Source of the DNA: Accumulibacter sp.
GTDB taxonomy: Bacteria > Pseudomonadota > Gammaproteobacteria > Burkholderiales > Rhodocyclaceae
NCBI GenBank assembly: GCA_031257115.1
Contig: JAIRPF010000165.1
Coordinates: 1 to 64,000, forward strand
Length of the DNA stretch: 64,000 nt
Reading direction: 5' to 3'
Below are positions 34,707-47,079 of the stretch, piece by piece; position 1 is the first letter of the stretch; each line of letters starts with the position of its first letter. The notes beneath the pieces were generated by a model that worked only from the letters and a program-made list of their open reading frames with translations, did not search any database and had not been told where the DNA came from. Position numbers and translations under genes: made by a program.

Positions 34707-36179
34707 ATGCGCATACTTCACGTTGCTTCCGAAATCTTTCCCCTCGTCAAAACCGGCGGCCTGGCCGACGTGGTCGCTGCCCTGCCGCCCGCTCTGGCCA
34801 AGCGCGGCCTCGACGTCCGCGCGCTGCTGCCGGGCCTGCCGGGGGTGCTCGACGGGATCGTCGGGCTGCGGCCCGTCACGCGCGTCGGCCCCGTTTTCGG
34901 CGCGGCGTCCGTGACGCTGTGCCAGGGCCGACTGCCGGACAGCGGGCTGCCGGCCTACGTCATCGACGCGCCTTTTCTCTTCCGCCGGGAAGGCAATCCC
35001 TATACCGGCCCCGACGGGAACGACTGGAGCGACAATCACCGCCGCTTCGGATTGCTCGGATGGACGGCGGCGCATCTGGCTTCCGGGGAACTCGACCCGG
35101 AGTGGACGCCGGGCGTCGTGCACGCGCACGATTGGCACACCGGTCTCGCGCCGGCCTACATCATGCAGAATCCGGGATTGAAAACGCCCACCGTGTTTAC
35201 CATCCACAACCTCGCGTTTCGCGGCATTTTCCCGATGGAATGCCATTACGATCTCGACTTGCCCATGCACCGGGCAAATCCGCGCGGGATGGAATTCCAC
35301 GGCAACATCAGCTTCATGAAGGCGGGGCTGGTCTATTCGAGCAAGATCACGACGGTCAGCCCGACCTATGCGCGGGAGATTCGCACGCCGGAATTCGGCT
35401 GCGGCCTCGATGGAGTGATGCGGGATCGCGCCGGCGATTTGTCGGGGATACTCAACGGCGTCGATTATGCCGTGTGGAACCCGGCCAACACCCGGACCGC
35501 CAAGGCTTACTCGGTCGACGACCTTGCCGGGAAAAAGGTCTGCAAACGCGCCCTGCAGCTCGAATTTGGCCTGTCGACCCAGGCGCGCGGGCCGCTCTTC
35601 GCGGTGGTCAGCCGGCTTACCTCGCAAAAAGGGATGGATCTCCTTCTGGCGGTCTTGCCGGAATTGCTGCGGGAAGACGCGCAACTGGTCGTGCTGGGCA
35701 CGGGCGACGGAGACCTCGAAGCCGGCTTCCGCTACGCGGCGTCGGTCAATCCGGACAAAGTGGCGGTCTGCATCGGGTATGACGAGTCGATGTCGCACCG
35801 CTTCATGGCGGGCGCCGACGTCCTGCTGGTTCCGTCGCGTTTCGAACCCTGCGGCCTGACGCAGCTCTACGCCCTGCGCTACGGAACCCTGCCGCTGGTC
35901 TGCCGGGTCGGCGGCCTGGCCGACACGGTGGTCGACGTCAACGACGAAAACCTCGCCGCAGACAAGGCCACCGGTTTCGTTTTCGGCGAAGCCGCGCGGC
36001 ACGCGCTCGGCGCCCGCATCCGCGAAGCCTGCGGATTCTATCGCGACGGCGGGGACGCCTGGACGAAAGTCCAGCAAAGGGCCATGCGACAGGATTTTTC
36101 GTGGAACGACTCGGCGGCCAACTACGAGCGGCTCTATCGGGAACTGCAAGCGCGGAACGCGGCGGGAAAAGAGGATTGA
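34707..36179 (+). CDS. glgA: Glycogen synthase (ADP-glucose-dependent)
   Basis: The 490-aa GT5 enzyme starts MRILHVASEIFPLVKTGGLADV, with the KTGGL ADP-glucose-binding motif. The C-terminal Rossmann half has VSRLTSQKGMDLL and RFEPCGLTQLYALRYGTLPLV, which carries the catalytic Glu. It extends alpha-1,4-glucan chains. No other glg gene is in the window. Its stop codon merges with a tgaccacggcg repeat arm. Confidence 0.96.
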   Translation: MRILHVASEIFPLVKTGGLADVVAALPPALAKRGLDVRALLPGLPGVLDGIVGLRPVTRVGPVFGAASVTLCQGRLPDSGLPAYVIDAPFLFRREGNPYTGPDGNDWSDNHRRFGLLGWTAAHLASGELDPEWTPGVVHAHDWHTGLAPAYIMQNPGLKTPTVFTIHNLAFRGIFPMECHYDLDLPMHRANPRGMEFHGNISFMKAGLVYSSKITTVSPTYAREIRTPEFGCGLDGVMRDRAGDLSGILNGVDYAVWNPANTRTAKAYSVDDLAGKKVCKRALQLEFGLSTQARGPLFAVVSRLTSQKGMDLLLAVLPELLREDAQLVVLGTGDGDLEAGFRYAASVNPDKVAVCIGYDESMSHRFMAGADVLLVPSRFEPCGLTQLYALRYGTLPLVCRVGGLADTVVDVNDENLAADKATGFVFGEAARHALGARIREACGFYRDGGDAWTKVQQRAMRQDFSWNDSAANYERLYRELQARNAAGKED

Positions 36180-36231
36180 CCACGGCGAAAACCCTGGAAA
36201 ACACGTTTGGAGCATTTTAATTTTCCATTAC

Positions 36232-36440
36232 CTATCCGCAGGATTTTGACCGGCCTTTTGCTTCATCGGCAGTGACGCTGTTGAAGGCTTGGACAATGGC
36301 GTCAAAAAGTTCTTCCTGGGGTATGTTTTTTCATTCCTCGCACAATCTGCTCGACCTTGCTCCCATTTTTTCCGTGGAGTTGAAATCAGGACGGTACGCG
36401 GGTAAAAACAGACTCTTGGCCGATCGTGACTCATGGTGGT
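36232..36440 (-). mobile_element. IS630-type transposase remnant (C-terminal end)
   Basis: Minus-strand translation gives LFLPAYRPDFNSTEKMGAR, the DDE C-terminal signature of IS630 transposases. A TGA stop follows within a few residues. The end resumes in another frame as EELFDAIVQAFNSVTADEAKGR before the stop. Only the last ~65 codons remain, with at least one frameshift. It is decayed and not mobile. Confidence 0.75.
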
Positions 36441-36563
36441 CTTGACACCCGATTCATCAGGAAACCCCGTCCGCCTGGCTCGCCTCCCGTCTGAAACTCG
36501 CACCAAGGTTCGCGTTGTAGAGCGATGTCCTTGCGCCCTCGTTCGCTGGCCCCCTGCGTTTTT

Positions 36564-36939
36564 TCAAAGTGTCTTGACTGGTCTTGACGGGGACAGTGGA
36601 TTTTCCCTGATGATGGTAAGTGGCAAATGATAAACGTCCGTGTTCTTGCGGTTGAATCGGAATTCGCATTCTTTCAGGTGTGGCCCTGTGAGCGCCGCAG
36701 CGGCTTTCACCAACTTCGATTTCACCCTGGACGTGGGAAGTGGTTTCGCAATATTCGGCAATTCGCATACGGCTTGCCGAAAAACAGCGATTTACCGTGT
36801 CGCGGTTTATGTAGGCAATTTCGGCTATCTGGCCAGCATCCAAGTCGACTGAAAACAGACGTATGATCTTGCGGAATTTCGCTTCTGGAATTTTCGAACG
36901 ATGCGCCTGTTTGTTTCCAGCCCCATGACTCAAGATCAT
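36564..36939 (-). mobile_element. IS1595/IS1016-type transposase remnant with internal deletion
   Basis: The N-terminal part (KFRKIIRLFSVDLDAGQIAE, INRDTVNRCF, GEIEVGES) resembles the zinc/HTH and first catalytic segment of IS1595-family transposases. It joins, in a different frame, to LKECEFRFNRKNTDVYHLPL and RENPL, which resemble the family's C-terminus. The central catalytic region is missing. It is a fossil, and its left part abuts the mepA-like pseudogene. Confidence 0.7.
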
Positions 36940-36954
36940 GCTTTCAAGCCAGTG

Positions 36955-37654
36955 CACGCCTCGCCGTCCTCGGCGCTCTCGCGCTTTTGCCGGTTTGCGC
37001 GGCGGGCGCGGACGCGGCGAGCGTGTGCTACGGCGCGCCGGGCAAGGGTCGGTTAGAGAGAGAGGGGCGTCCGGCTTGCGAAATCCGGCCCCAATTTCGA
37101 GCCGTACAGCGTCCTGGGCGTCGCCGCAGGCCGTACTTACGCGCATTCCAGCGTCGCCGGGGCCGTCGCGGACGCCTGCGCCGCGCTCGCCAAATCATCG
37201 CCGGAGGTCAAATACGTTTACGGCGAGAGCGGGTGGAAGGACGGCGGGCGGATCAGGCCGCGCCGGACGCATCAGAACGGATTGTCGGTGGATTTCATGG
37301 TTCCCGTGCGGGATGCGGGACAGGGACGGCCAATCGGTGGCCTTGCCCACGGGAGCCGCGAACAAATTCGGCTATGGCGTCGAGTTCGACCGGGAAGCGC
37401 GGTTCGAGGGCCTGACGATCGGTTTCGAGGCCATCGCGGAGCATCTCCACGCGCTTCACGCGGCGGCAAAAGCGCGCGGCATCGGCCCGCAGCGCGTCAT
37501 TTTCGATCCCGCCTTCATTCCCAGACTGTACGGGACGAGGCGGGGCGAGTTCGTCCGCGCCAACATCGATTTCATGAAAGGACGAGCCTGGGTGAGGCAC
37601 GACGAACACTATCACGTCGATTTTTCCGCGCGCTGCAAACCAATCGAGGATTGA
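36955..37654 (+). pseudogene. Frameshifted MepA-like murein endopeptidase remnant
   Basis: Across three frames one can read a signal-like LAVLGALALLPVCAAGADA, then SVCYGAPGKGR. A shift at the gagagag run near 37055 leads to GPNFEPYSVLGVAAGRTY and RRTHQNGLSVDFMVPVRDA. After a second shift near 37315 come SVALPTGAANKFGYGVEFD and WVRHDEHYHVDFS. The HQNGLSVD and HYHVDF metal-ligand motifs match penicillin-insensitive murein endopeptidases (M74). Two frameshifts and a missing start next to IS remnants make it a pseudogene unless sequencing errors explain the shifts. Confidence 0.75.
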
Positions 37655-37673
37655 CGGATTCGAGGATTGACGG

Positions 37674-37820
37674 ATGTCAGAAAAATCCACCTCCGTTTTC
37701 CCGATGCCGGCAAAGGCCGTGGCGCGGCCCGGAACGCTGGAATGGATCGACGAATCGCCGCTTCGGATGGCGCGCTTCACAAAGCCCGTTCCGGCGGGTA
37801 TCGTGGACGGCGTCGGTTGA
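37674..37820 (+). CDS. Small unknown ORF (48 aa)
   Basis: The frame starts MSEKSTSVFPMPAKAVARPG and continues to WIDESPLRMARFTKPVPAGI. Composition is protein-like rather than repeat-derived, but there is no strong Shine-Dalgarno. It lies between the mepA-like pseudogene and the DUF362 gene. I do not recognise it; it could be a decayed N-terminus. Confidence 0.3.
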   Translation: MSEKSTSVFPMPAKAVARPGTLEWIDESPLRMARFTKPVPAGIVDGVG

Positions 37821-37860
37821 CCGTGGTATGGAACGCAAGGCGCGAAACGAGGAGAATCCC

Positions 37861-38844
37861 ATGTCGGAAAAACACACCTCCAGCGGCGAATTTTCCCGCC
37901 GCGATATTTTGAAGGGCGGCCTCGCCGCCACGGTCGCGGCTTCCGGCCTTTGCGCCGGAGCGGGTTCCGCCCTGGCGGCTTCCCCGGAAAAGGCCAAGGT
38001 CTATTTCAGCCGGGAGATCAGCGCGGCGGCCCTGCTGAAACTCTACGCCCGGATCGGCCGGAATCTGACCGGGAAAATCGCGGTCAAGCTGCATACCGGC
38101 GAGCCGGGCGGCCCGTACATCCTGCCCCGCGACCTGGTGAAGGCGCTGATGGCGCAAATCCCGAACGGCGCCATCGTGGAATGCAACGTGCTTTATCCCG
38201 GCCCCCGGCACACCACGGAAGGGCATCGGAAAACGCTCATCGAAAACGGCTGGACCTTCTGCCCGGTGGACATCCTGGACGAGGACGGCGACGTGAGCCT
38301 GCCCATTCCCGGCGGCGAGCAGCTCAAGGAAGTGTCGGTGGGCAAACATATCCTGGATTACGAGTCCATGCTGGTGCTGACCCATTTCAAGGGGCACCCG
38401 ATGGGCGGTTTCGGCGGCTCGCTGAAAAACATCGCCATCGGCTGCGCCTCTGGCGCCGCGGGCAAGGCGCAGCTCCACCGGCAGGGAGCCGATCTCTGGG
38501 CCGACGGGCCGCGCTTCATGGAGCGCATGGTCGAGGGCGGCCGGGCGATTACCCATCGTTTCGGGCCGCGCATCGCCTACATCAATGTGCTGCGCGCCAT
38601 GTCCGTGGACTGCGACTGCATGGGCGTCCGCGCGGCGGCGCCCACCGCGCCGGACATCGGTATCCTGGCCTCGACGGACATCCTCGCCGTGGACAAGGCG
38701 TCGGTAGACATGATCCATGCCCTGCCCGAAGCGCAGCGGCATGATCTCGTGGAACGCATCGAGAGCCGCGGCGGCCTGCGTCAACTCGAATACATGAAAA
38801 TCCTCGGCATGGGCAACGACCAGTATGAGCTGGTGAACGTGTGA
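37861..38844 (+). CDS. DUF362 domain protein with Tat signal
   Basis: The protein is 327 aa from the ATG at 37861, with a GGAG Shine-Dalgarno (gaggagaatccc). A twin-arginine signal (SRRDILKGG followed by a hydrophobic, Ala-rich segment) gives export in folded form, which suggests a cofactor. The body follows the DUF362 pattern (KIAVKLHTGEPGG, HFKGHPMGGFGGSLKNIAIGCASGAAGK). DUF362 proteins often bind Fe-S clusters, but no ferredoxin-type CxxCxxC motif is visible here. The paired Cys in VDCDCMGV might bind metal. The function is unknown. Confidence 0.8.
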   Translation: MSEKHTSSGEFSRRDILKGGLAATVAASGLCAGAGSALAASPEKAKVYFSREISAAALLKLYARIGRNLTGKIAVKLHTGEPGGPYILPRDLVKALMAQIPNGAIVECNVLYPGPRHTTEGHRKTLIENGWTFCPVDILDEDGDVSLPIPGGEQLKEVSVGKHILDYESMLVLTHFKGHPMGGFGGSLKNIAIGCASGAAGKAQLHRQGADLWADGPRFMERMVEGGRAITHRFGPRIAYINVLRAMSVDCDCMGVRAAAPTAPDIGILASTDILAVDKASVDMIHALPEAQRHDLVERIESRGGLRQLEYMKILGMGNDQYELVNV

Positions 38845-39309
38845 TCCATTCCCGGATTGCCCGCGCGTTCGTCGACTTCACTCTGCCGCGCCACGCGAAA
38901 AGTCTCTCTCGGTGGAGGTATCGCGCCGATGGCGGGACGGAGAAAGTTCCGATCCAGCGCGAAGCGCCGCAAGGCAAGCCTCCTGAGGGGGTAGCCACGG
39001 CGAAGCCGTGGGGTGGTTGGATTTCCGAACGCGGTTGGGAATCAGGAAACAAGTATCGGAAACCAGACCGCATAGGTTGGAGTGAGCGTAGCGAACTCCA
39101 ACGCAAGCAGCAAATCATCATGCCGAAATGTTGGGGTTCGCTTTGCTCACCCCAACCTATGCGCTTTATCATTCTCTTGACAAGCCGGAATCCGGTTCGC
39201 CGTTGCCTTCGCCGCAGGCCACCTCCCTCAAGAGGGAAGCTTTGATTGGGCGGGCGTTCTGCCCGCGCTCCGTTTACGAGATGATTTGACGATCCGATCC
39301 CCGATTCCT
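38845..39309. repeat. Repeat-rich gap upstream of tRNA-Gln
   Basis: A taggttggagtgagcgtagcgaactccaac / gttggggttcgctttgctcaccccaacctatg pair (about 39072-39165) forms a large inverted repeat of the widespread GTTGGGGT-type. Degenerate cctccc/gaggg repeats lie at 38975-38990 and 39220-39237. No gene is visible. Confidence 0.7.
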
Positions 39310-39314
39310 GCCTG

Positions 39315-39341
39315 TTGTTTTTCACGATTTCCCGGTATAAT
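39315..39341 (+). promoter_or_regulatory. Candidate promoter of tRNA-Gln
   Basis: A perfect TATAAT -10 box (39336-39341) has a TTGTTT -35-like sequence 15 bases upstream. The tRNA begins 40 bases downstream. Confidence 0.55.
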
Positions 39342-39381
39342 GCGCCCCTCGTTCGCCGGGATGCCTCGGACGGGCGGTTGC

Positions 39382-39458
39382 TGGGGAGTCGCCAAGTTGG
39401 TCAAGGCACCGGATTTTGATTCCGGCATTCGAAGGTTCGAATCCTTCTTCCCCAGCCA
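39382..39458 (+). tRNA. tRNA-Gln (anticodon TTG)
   Basis: The 7-base acceptor arms tggggag/ttcccca close the cloverleaf. The anticodon loop is ttttgat with TTG, the T-arm is gaaggttcgaatccttc, and an encoded CCA end is present. It reads CAA/CAG codons. prs follows about 75 bases downstream. Confidence 0.95.
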
Positions 39459-39471
39459 GAGGGTTTTCCAG

Positions 39472-39498
39472 CCGGGCAGGTAGCGCTTACCTGCCCGG
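39472..39498 (+). terminator. Hairpin after tRNA-Gln
   Basis: A perfect 11-base stem (ccgggcaggta/tacctgcccgg) with a 5-base loop follows the tRNA by 14 bases. Only a weak T-run (gttttc) follows, so it may be a processing signal or a weak terminator ahead of prs. Confidence 0.55.
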
Positions 39499-39531
39499 AT
39501 CGTTTTCAGAAGGCGCATCGGGATTCACGCT

Positions 39532-40482
39532 ATGGCTTACGACAGCCTGATGGTCTTTACCGGCAACGCCAACCCAAGGCTTGCCGCCGACGTTGTCAGA
39601 CGCCTGAACATTTCCTTGGGCCGGGCCAAGGTCGGCCGCTTTTCGGACGGCGAGGTTTCCGTGGAAATCCAGGAACACGTGCGCGGCCGGGATGTTTTCA
39701 TCCTGCAGTCGACCAGCGCGCCGGCCAACGAAAACCTGATGGAACTGCTCATCATGACCGATGCGCTGAAACGCGCCTCGGCCGGGCGCATCACCGCCGT
39801 CATCCCCTATTTCGGCTATTCGCGCCAGGATCGCCGCGTGCGTTCGGCGCGCGTGCCGATCGCCGCCAAGCTGGTGGCCGACCTGCTGACCGCCGCCGGC
39901 GTCCAGCGCGTGTTGACGATGGAACTGCACGCCGAGCAGATTCAGGGCTTTTTCAACATTCCGGTCGACAACATGTATTCGCTGCCGATCATGCTGGCCG
40001 ACGTGTGGAAGCAGGATTTCGAGAATCTGATGGTCGTTTCGCCGGACGTCGGCGGCGTCATGCGCGCCCGCGCGCTGGCCAAGCGACTCGAATGCGATCT
40101 GGCGATCATCGACAAGCGCCGTCCGAGGGCCAACGTGTCGGAGGTCATGAACATCATCGGCGACGTCGAGGGGCAGACCTGCGTGCTGATGGACGACATG
40201 GTCGACACCGCCGGCACGCTGTGCAAGGCCGCGGCGGCGCTGAAGGAGCACGGCGCGAAAAAGGTGCTGGCCTACTGCGTGCATCCGGTGCTCTCCGGCG
40301 CGGCGGTCGGCCGCATCGCCGATTCCGTGCTCGACGAACTGGTGGTGACCGATACCATCCCGCTGTCCGAGGAAGCGCGGCAGTGCAAGACGATCCGGCA
40401 GTTGTCGGTGGCCGACGTGCTGGCCGAGACGATCCGCCGGATCAGCAACGAGGATTCCGTTTCGTCCCTGTTCATCGAATAG
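39532..40482 (+). CDS. prs: Ribose-phosphate pyrophosphokinase (PRPP synthase)
   Basis: The 316-aa enzyme makes PRPP from ribose-5-phosphate and ATP for nucleotide, His and Trp synthesis. Family motifs are visible: [32 protein letters not shown] and the PRPP loop [14 protein letters not shown]. Length is standard. The tRNA-Gln-prs-rplY-pth order is common in beta- and gammaproteobacteria. Confidence 0.97.
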   Translation: MAYDSLMVFTGNANPRLAADVVRRLNISLGRAKVGRFSDGEVSVEIQEHVRGRDVFILQSTSAPANENLMELLIMTDALKRASAGRITAVIPYFGYSRQDRRVRSARVPIAAKLVADLLTAAGVQRVLTMELHAEQIQGFFNIPVDNMYSLPIMLADVWKQDFENLMVVSPDVGGVMRARALAKRLECDLAIIDKRRPRANVSEVMNIIGDVEGQTCVLMDDMVDTAGTLCKAAAALKEHGAKKVLAYCVHPVLSGAAVGRIADSVLDELVVTDTIPLSEEARQCKTIRQLSVADVLAETIRRISNEDSVSSLFIE

Positions 40483-40493
40483 TTTTTTCCACC

Positions 40494-40517
40494 CCCGCCT
40501 GGTCGCGGGCGGGTTTT
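40494..40517 (+). terminator. Hairpin between prs and rplY
   Basis: The stem cccgcc/ggcggg with an 8-base loop is followed by a TTTTC run. It could attenuate read-through from prs into rplY. Confidence 0.55.
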
Positions 40518-40538
40518 CAACCTCAACCAGGAGTTGCC

Positions 40539-41189
40539 ATGCCATTTGAACTCAACGCGCAAACGCGCACACAGCAGGGGTCCGGAGCGAGCCGCCGCCT
40601 GCGCCGCGCCAACAAGGTGCCAGCCATCGTCTATGGCGGGTCGGCCGCGCCGGAACTGATCGAACTCGACCACAACGAACTGCTTCTCGCCCTGCGCAAG
40701 GAAGCCTTTCAATCCTCCCTGATCTCGCTCAAGCTGGGCGGCGAGGCGCAAACCGTGCTGCTGCGCGACATCCAGATGCACGCTTACAAACCCCAGGTGC
40801 TGCACGCGGACTTCCAGCGCGTCGACGCCACGCGGGTACTGCACCAGAAAGTGCCGCTGCACTTCATCAACGCCGAACTCTCGCCGGGCGTCAAGACCGC
40901 CGACGGCCTGGTTTCGCACGCCATGACCGAAATCGACGTGAGCTGCCTGCCGAAGGACCTGCCGGCCTTCATCGACGTCGACCTGAAGGACCTGAACGCC
41001 GGCCAGTCCCTGCATGTCTCGCAGCTCGTCTACCCGGAAGGCGTCAAGCCGGTCATGCGCGGCGGCGACGATCCGCTGGTCGTCACCATCACGACCAAGA
41101 AGGCCGTGGCCGAAGAGGAAACCGCCGAGACCGCGGCAGGCGAAGCCGCGCCGGCCGCGGACGCGCCCGCGGCGGCCTCCGAGGCGTGA
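40539..41189 (+). CDS. rplY: 50S ribosomal protein L25/TL5 (Ctc type)
   Basis: The 216-aa protein has an N-terminal L25 5S-rRNA-binding domain (MPFELNAQTRTQQGSGASRR..., VPAIVYGG) and the longer TL5/CTC beta domain (about 95-185). A low-complexity Ala/Glu tail ends it. The ATG has a caggag Shine-Dalgarno. It is the long form, about twice E. coli L25. A Rho-independent hairpin follows (41228-41252). Confidence 0.95.
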   Translation: MPFELNAQTRTQQGSGASRRLRRANKVPAIVYGGSAAPELIELDHNELLLALRKEAFQSSLISLKLGGEAQTVLLRDIQMHAYKPQVLHADFQRVDATRVLHQKVPLHFINAELSPGVKTADGLVSHAMTEIDVSCLPKDLPAFIDVDLKDLNAGQSLHVSQLVYPEGVKPVMRGGDDPLVVTITTKKAVAEEETAETAAGEAAPAADAPAAASEA

Positions 41190-41226
41190 TCCGCCCCGCC
41201 GCGCTCCGGTTCCTTTCATGGCGCGA

Positions 41227-41258
41227 GCCGTCGCCGATTCCATCCGCGACGGCTTTTT
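41227..41258 (+). terminator. Rho-independent terminator after rplY
   Basis: The ccgtcgc/gcgacgg stem (41228-41234 with 41246-41252) is followed by a ctttttcc run. It lies 38 bases past the rplY stop and 60 bases before pth. Confidence 0.7.
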
Positions 41259-41316
41259 CCGGCTTGGCTTTTTTCGGCCGGGCTTTTTCCTGCTCTTTCT
41301 CCGTGGATAGCGCCGC

Positions 41317-41901
41317 ATGGCCGCGCCGCGTCTGATCGTCGGCCTCGGCAATCCCGGAGGCGAGTACGCCGGCACGCGCCACAACCTGGGTTTCTGGTTC
41401 GTCGACCGACTGGCCGCCGACCTCAAGGTGACGCTGACGCCGCAGGGCAAATTCCACGGGCGCGCCGGGCGGCACGGCGGCCTGTGGCTGCTCGAACCGG
41501 AAACCTTCATGAACCGCTCCGGGCGGGCGGTGGTTTCGCTCGCGCTTTTCTACAAGATACTGCCGGACGAGATATTGATCGTCCACGACGATCTCGACCT
41601 GCCGCCCGGCGGCATCCGCGTCAAGCAAGGCGGCGGCAGCGGCGGACACAACGGCCTGAAAGACATCGTCGCGCATCTCGGCGTACCGGATTTCTGGCGC
41701 CTGCGCCTCGGCATCGGTCATCCCGGCGACCGCGACGAAGTTCTCAACTACGTCCTCAAGGCCCCGCGCCGCGAAGAACAGGACCCCATCGACCAAGCCA
41801 TCGACCGCTGCCTGCTCGCCTGGCCGAAACTCGCCACGGGCGACTACGCGGCGGCGCAGCGGGTTCTGCATGGCAAGGCGTCGGCCGATGAAAAGCGTTA
41901 G
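41317..41901 (+). CDS. pth: Peptidyl-tRNA hydrolase
   Basis: The 194-aa enzyme recycles peptidyl-tRNA. The catalytic His lies in [14 protein letters not shown]. Asn in FMNRSG and Asp in [10 protein letters not shown] complete the active site. The stop is in a gttagccacggaaagccggag repeat arm, one of several genes that end at such an arm. Confidence 0.96.
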   Translation: MAAPRLIVGLGNPGGEYAGTRHNLGFWFVDRLAADLKVTLTPQGKFHGRAGRHGGLWLLEPETFMNRSGRAVVSLALFYKILPDEILIVHDDLDLPPGGIRVKQGGGSGGHNGLKDIVAHLGVPDFWRLRLGIGHPGDRDEVLNYVLKAPRREEQDPIDQAIDRCLLAWPKLATGDYAAAQRVLHGKASADEKR

Positions 41902-42023
41902 CCACGGAAAGCCGGAGAAAGGCAAGAACGAAAAGCGTAAACTCCGTGGCCAACCCAGTGAAAAACCGGACGGGCGCTGATTTTTTCGTAAAACGTCTGG
42001 TACCCATCCGAACCGAAAACGCG

Positions 42024-43262
42024 CTAACTCCGGTAATCCGCGTTGATCTTCACGTAGTCGCAGGAAAGGTCGCAGGTGTAAATCCTGGCGCTGGCCGGGC
42101 CGCGTCCGAGATCGACGCGGACGGTGATTTCCTCGGCCCGCATGACGCGGACGCCGTCTTCCTCGCGGTACGTCGCCGCCCGGCCTCCGCGCTCCGCCAC
42201 CAGCACTTCCTCGCCACCGCTGCCGAGCCAGACGCGGATCTTGTCGACGTCGAGCGCCGCTACCGGCGCGTAGCCGATGGCGGCGAGGATGCGGCCCAGG
42301 TTGGGATCGGAGGCGAAAAAAGCGGTCTTGACCAGCGGCGAGTGGCCGATGGCGAAGCCCACTGCCCGGCATTCCTCGCGGTCGCGCCCGCCCTCGACGG
42401 CGACGGTGATGAACTTGGTCGCGCCCTCGCCGTCGCGCACCATGCCCTGCGCCAGTTCCAGCGCCACGCCGGCGATCGCCTCGCGCAGCCTTGCGTAGCC
42501 GGGCGACGAGGCATCGCCAAAGACGACGCCAGATTTTCCGGTGGCGATCAGGATGAAGGAATCGTTGGTCGAGGTATCTCCGTCGACGGTGATGCAGTTG
42601 AACGATTCGTCGGCCGTCTCGCGCGCCAGGGCGCTCAGCAGCGGCGCGGCGACGCCGGCGTCGGTGGCGATGAAACCGAGCATGGTCGCCATGTTCGGAT
42701 GGATCATGCCGGCGCCCTTGCTCATGCCGGTGACGGTGATCGTCCGCCCATCGATGTCTATTTTGCGTGAAGCCGCCTTGGCGACGGTGTCGGTGGTCAT
42801 GATGGCGTGCGCGGCGGCGTGCCAGCGATCGGGCGCGAGATCGTCCCGGCAGCGCGGCAGCGCGGCGGCGATGCGATCGACGGGCAAGGGTTCGAGGATC
42901 ACGCCGGTGGAGAACGGCAGCACCTGCTCGGCTCCCACGCCCAGCAGCCGCCCGGCCGCCGCGCAGGTTTCCTTCGCCGCGCGCAGGCCCTCGTCGCCGC
43001 TGCCGGCGTTGGCGATGCCGGTATTGATGACGAGCGCGCGGATTTCCCGCCCGCCGGAGAGGTGCTCGCGGCACACATGCACCGGCGCAGCGCAAAAGCG
43101 GTTCCGGGTGAACACGCCGGCCACCGTCGCGCCCGGTTCCAGCGCCAGCAGCGCAAGATCGCGCCGATTGGCCTTGCGGATGTTGGCCTCGGCGACGCCT
43201 AGGCGGACGCCGGCGACGGGGAAAAGTTTTTCGGGAGCGGGAGTGGCGTAATTGATGGTCAT
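42024..43262 (-). CDS. argJ: Bifunctional ornithine acetyltransferase / N-acetylglutamate synthase
   Basis: The 412-aa proenzyme starts at the ATG at 43262. It self-cleaves before the nucleophilic Thr in [24 protein letters not shown] and [15 protein letters not shown] are family motifs. It recycles the acetyl group in arginine synthesis. The upstream in-frame codons (43263-43343) are from low-complexity DNA and are not used. Confidence 0.96.
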   Translation of the reverse strand: MTINYATPAPEKLFPVAGVRLGVAEANIRKANRRDLALLALEPGATVAGVFTRNRFCAAPVHVCREHLSGGREIRALVINTGIANAGSGDEGLRAAKETCAAAGRLLGVGAEQVLPFSTGVILEPLPVDRIAAALPRCRDDLAPDRWHAAAHAIMTTDTVAKAASRKIDIDGRTITVTGMSKGAGMIHPNMATMLGFIATDAGVAAPLLSALARETADESFNCITVDGDTSTNDSFILIATGKSGVVFGDASSPGYARLREAIAGVALELAQGMVRDGEGATKFITVAVEGGRDREECRAVGFAIGHSPLVKTAFFASDPNLGRILAAIGYAPVAALDVDKIRVWLGSGGEEVLVAERGGRAATYREEDGVRVMRAEEITVRVDLGRGPASARIYTCDLSCDYVKINADYRS

Positions 43263-43791
43263 TTTTTTGAGTGAAACGTGAAAGGTGAGAAGTGAAACGT
43301 GGAAAGCCGCGGCGACGAAGATGTTCAGTGTACCAAATGGCAATGGAACTGGCGTGGACGGAATCGCGGGCAGTTCAACGCGAACCGCCGCCTGGATGCG
43401 CCTCCAGTCATTGCCGTCCGATGGCCGTCAGACGGTAACGCTGGCCGTGGTTGTTGGGTTTGTCGGGCCGGGTCATTTCGCCATCAGGCCGCGCCAGCAA
43501 TGTTCCGACTTGCGCGGTAACGGACGCGGAAACGAGTGCATGGGTTGGGGCTCGCTACGCCCCAACCCATGCAAGCTATCCATAACAGGCCGCCAATTTA
43601 ATTCTTTTTATTTTCTTTTTCTTCAATAAGAGTATTTACTTGGCGCCTGAAATCCAATGGACGACTGATTCCAGGGATTGGCGCATTCGATCCGCCAGTA
43701 ACTACTCCGCTTTACCTGTACTCGACGCATTCCTCATTTTCCTTGAATTGCTTCAGCGCGTGGCGATTCTGGTCGGATGTCGTCCAGTAGA
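43263..43791. other. Gap between secA and argJ: repeats, no gene
   Basis: A ggttggggctcgctacgccccaacccatg inverted repeat lies at about 43544-43571. An AT-richer stretch (taattctttttattttctttttcttc) follows at 43600-43628. gtgaaacgtgaaaggtgagaagtgaaacgtgg near 43271-43302 is a short direct repeat. No coding frame is convincing. Confidence 0.6.
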
Positions 43792-46500
<2,709 letters not shown>

Positions 46501-46644
46501 TCTGGGTTTGGCGAGAGGGCGTGGAAAAGAAAATTCTATCACGCGCCTGCCCGGCGGGTCTGGACGAAAGGCGGAAAACGGCAGTAGACACGAGGCGGCC
46601 TTCCTGCGGAAAATGGCTCCTCGTTTCCCATTTACCGCCTCCCG

Positions 46645-47079
46645 ATGCGCGACAAGCCCCTCGAAGACTTCCTCGACTCGCCGGACGGCGCGGGCAAGGT
46701 GCTGGCGCACGCGAGGCTGTTGCTCAGGCTCTCGCGCCTGTATCGGGAGATCGCGCCGGCGTATCTCTCCGAAGCCAGCCGCCTAGTGAACTACAGGCCG
46801 GGAACCGTGGTCATCCACGCGGCGAACGGCGCCGTCGCGGCCAAGCTGCGGCAATTGGCCCCGACCTTGGCCGACGGTTTTTCGAGACGGGGAATCGAGT
46901 GCGCCGCAGTCCAGGTCAAGGTGGGCGTCGGCGAACTGCCCGCGCGCCCCGGAAATTCCAGACAAAAGCCCCTGTCGAGACAGGCTTTCCAGACGCTTGG
47001 CGGCTTGCGCGAGGCATTGCCCGATTCCAGCCTGCGCCAGGCCGTCGACACGCTGATCCAGCGGTCGGCCAGCGCGTAG
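46645..47079 (+). CDS. DciA-like protein (DUF721)
   Basis: The 144-aa protein has the KH-like DUF721 core: [47 protein letters not shown], shown here only in part (see 46730-46870). DciA proteins load or recruit the replicative helicase DnaB in bacteria without DnaC. Divergent placement from secA fits the family. The end has a low-conservation, helical tail. Confidence 0.8.
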   Translation: MRDKPLEDFLDSPDGAGKVLAHARLLLRLSRLYREIAPAYLSEASRLVNYRPGTVVIHAANGAVAAKLRQLAPTLADGFSRRGIECAAVQVKVGVGELPARPGNSRQKPLSRQAFQTLGGLREALPDSSLRQAVDTLIQRSASA

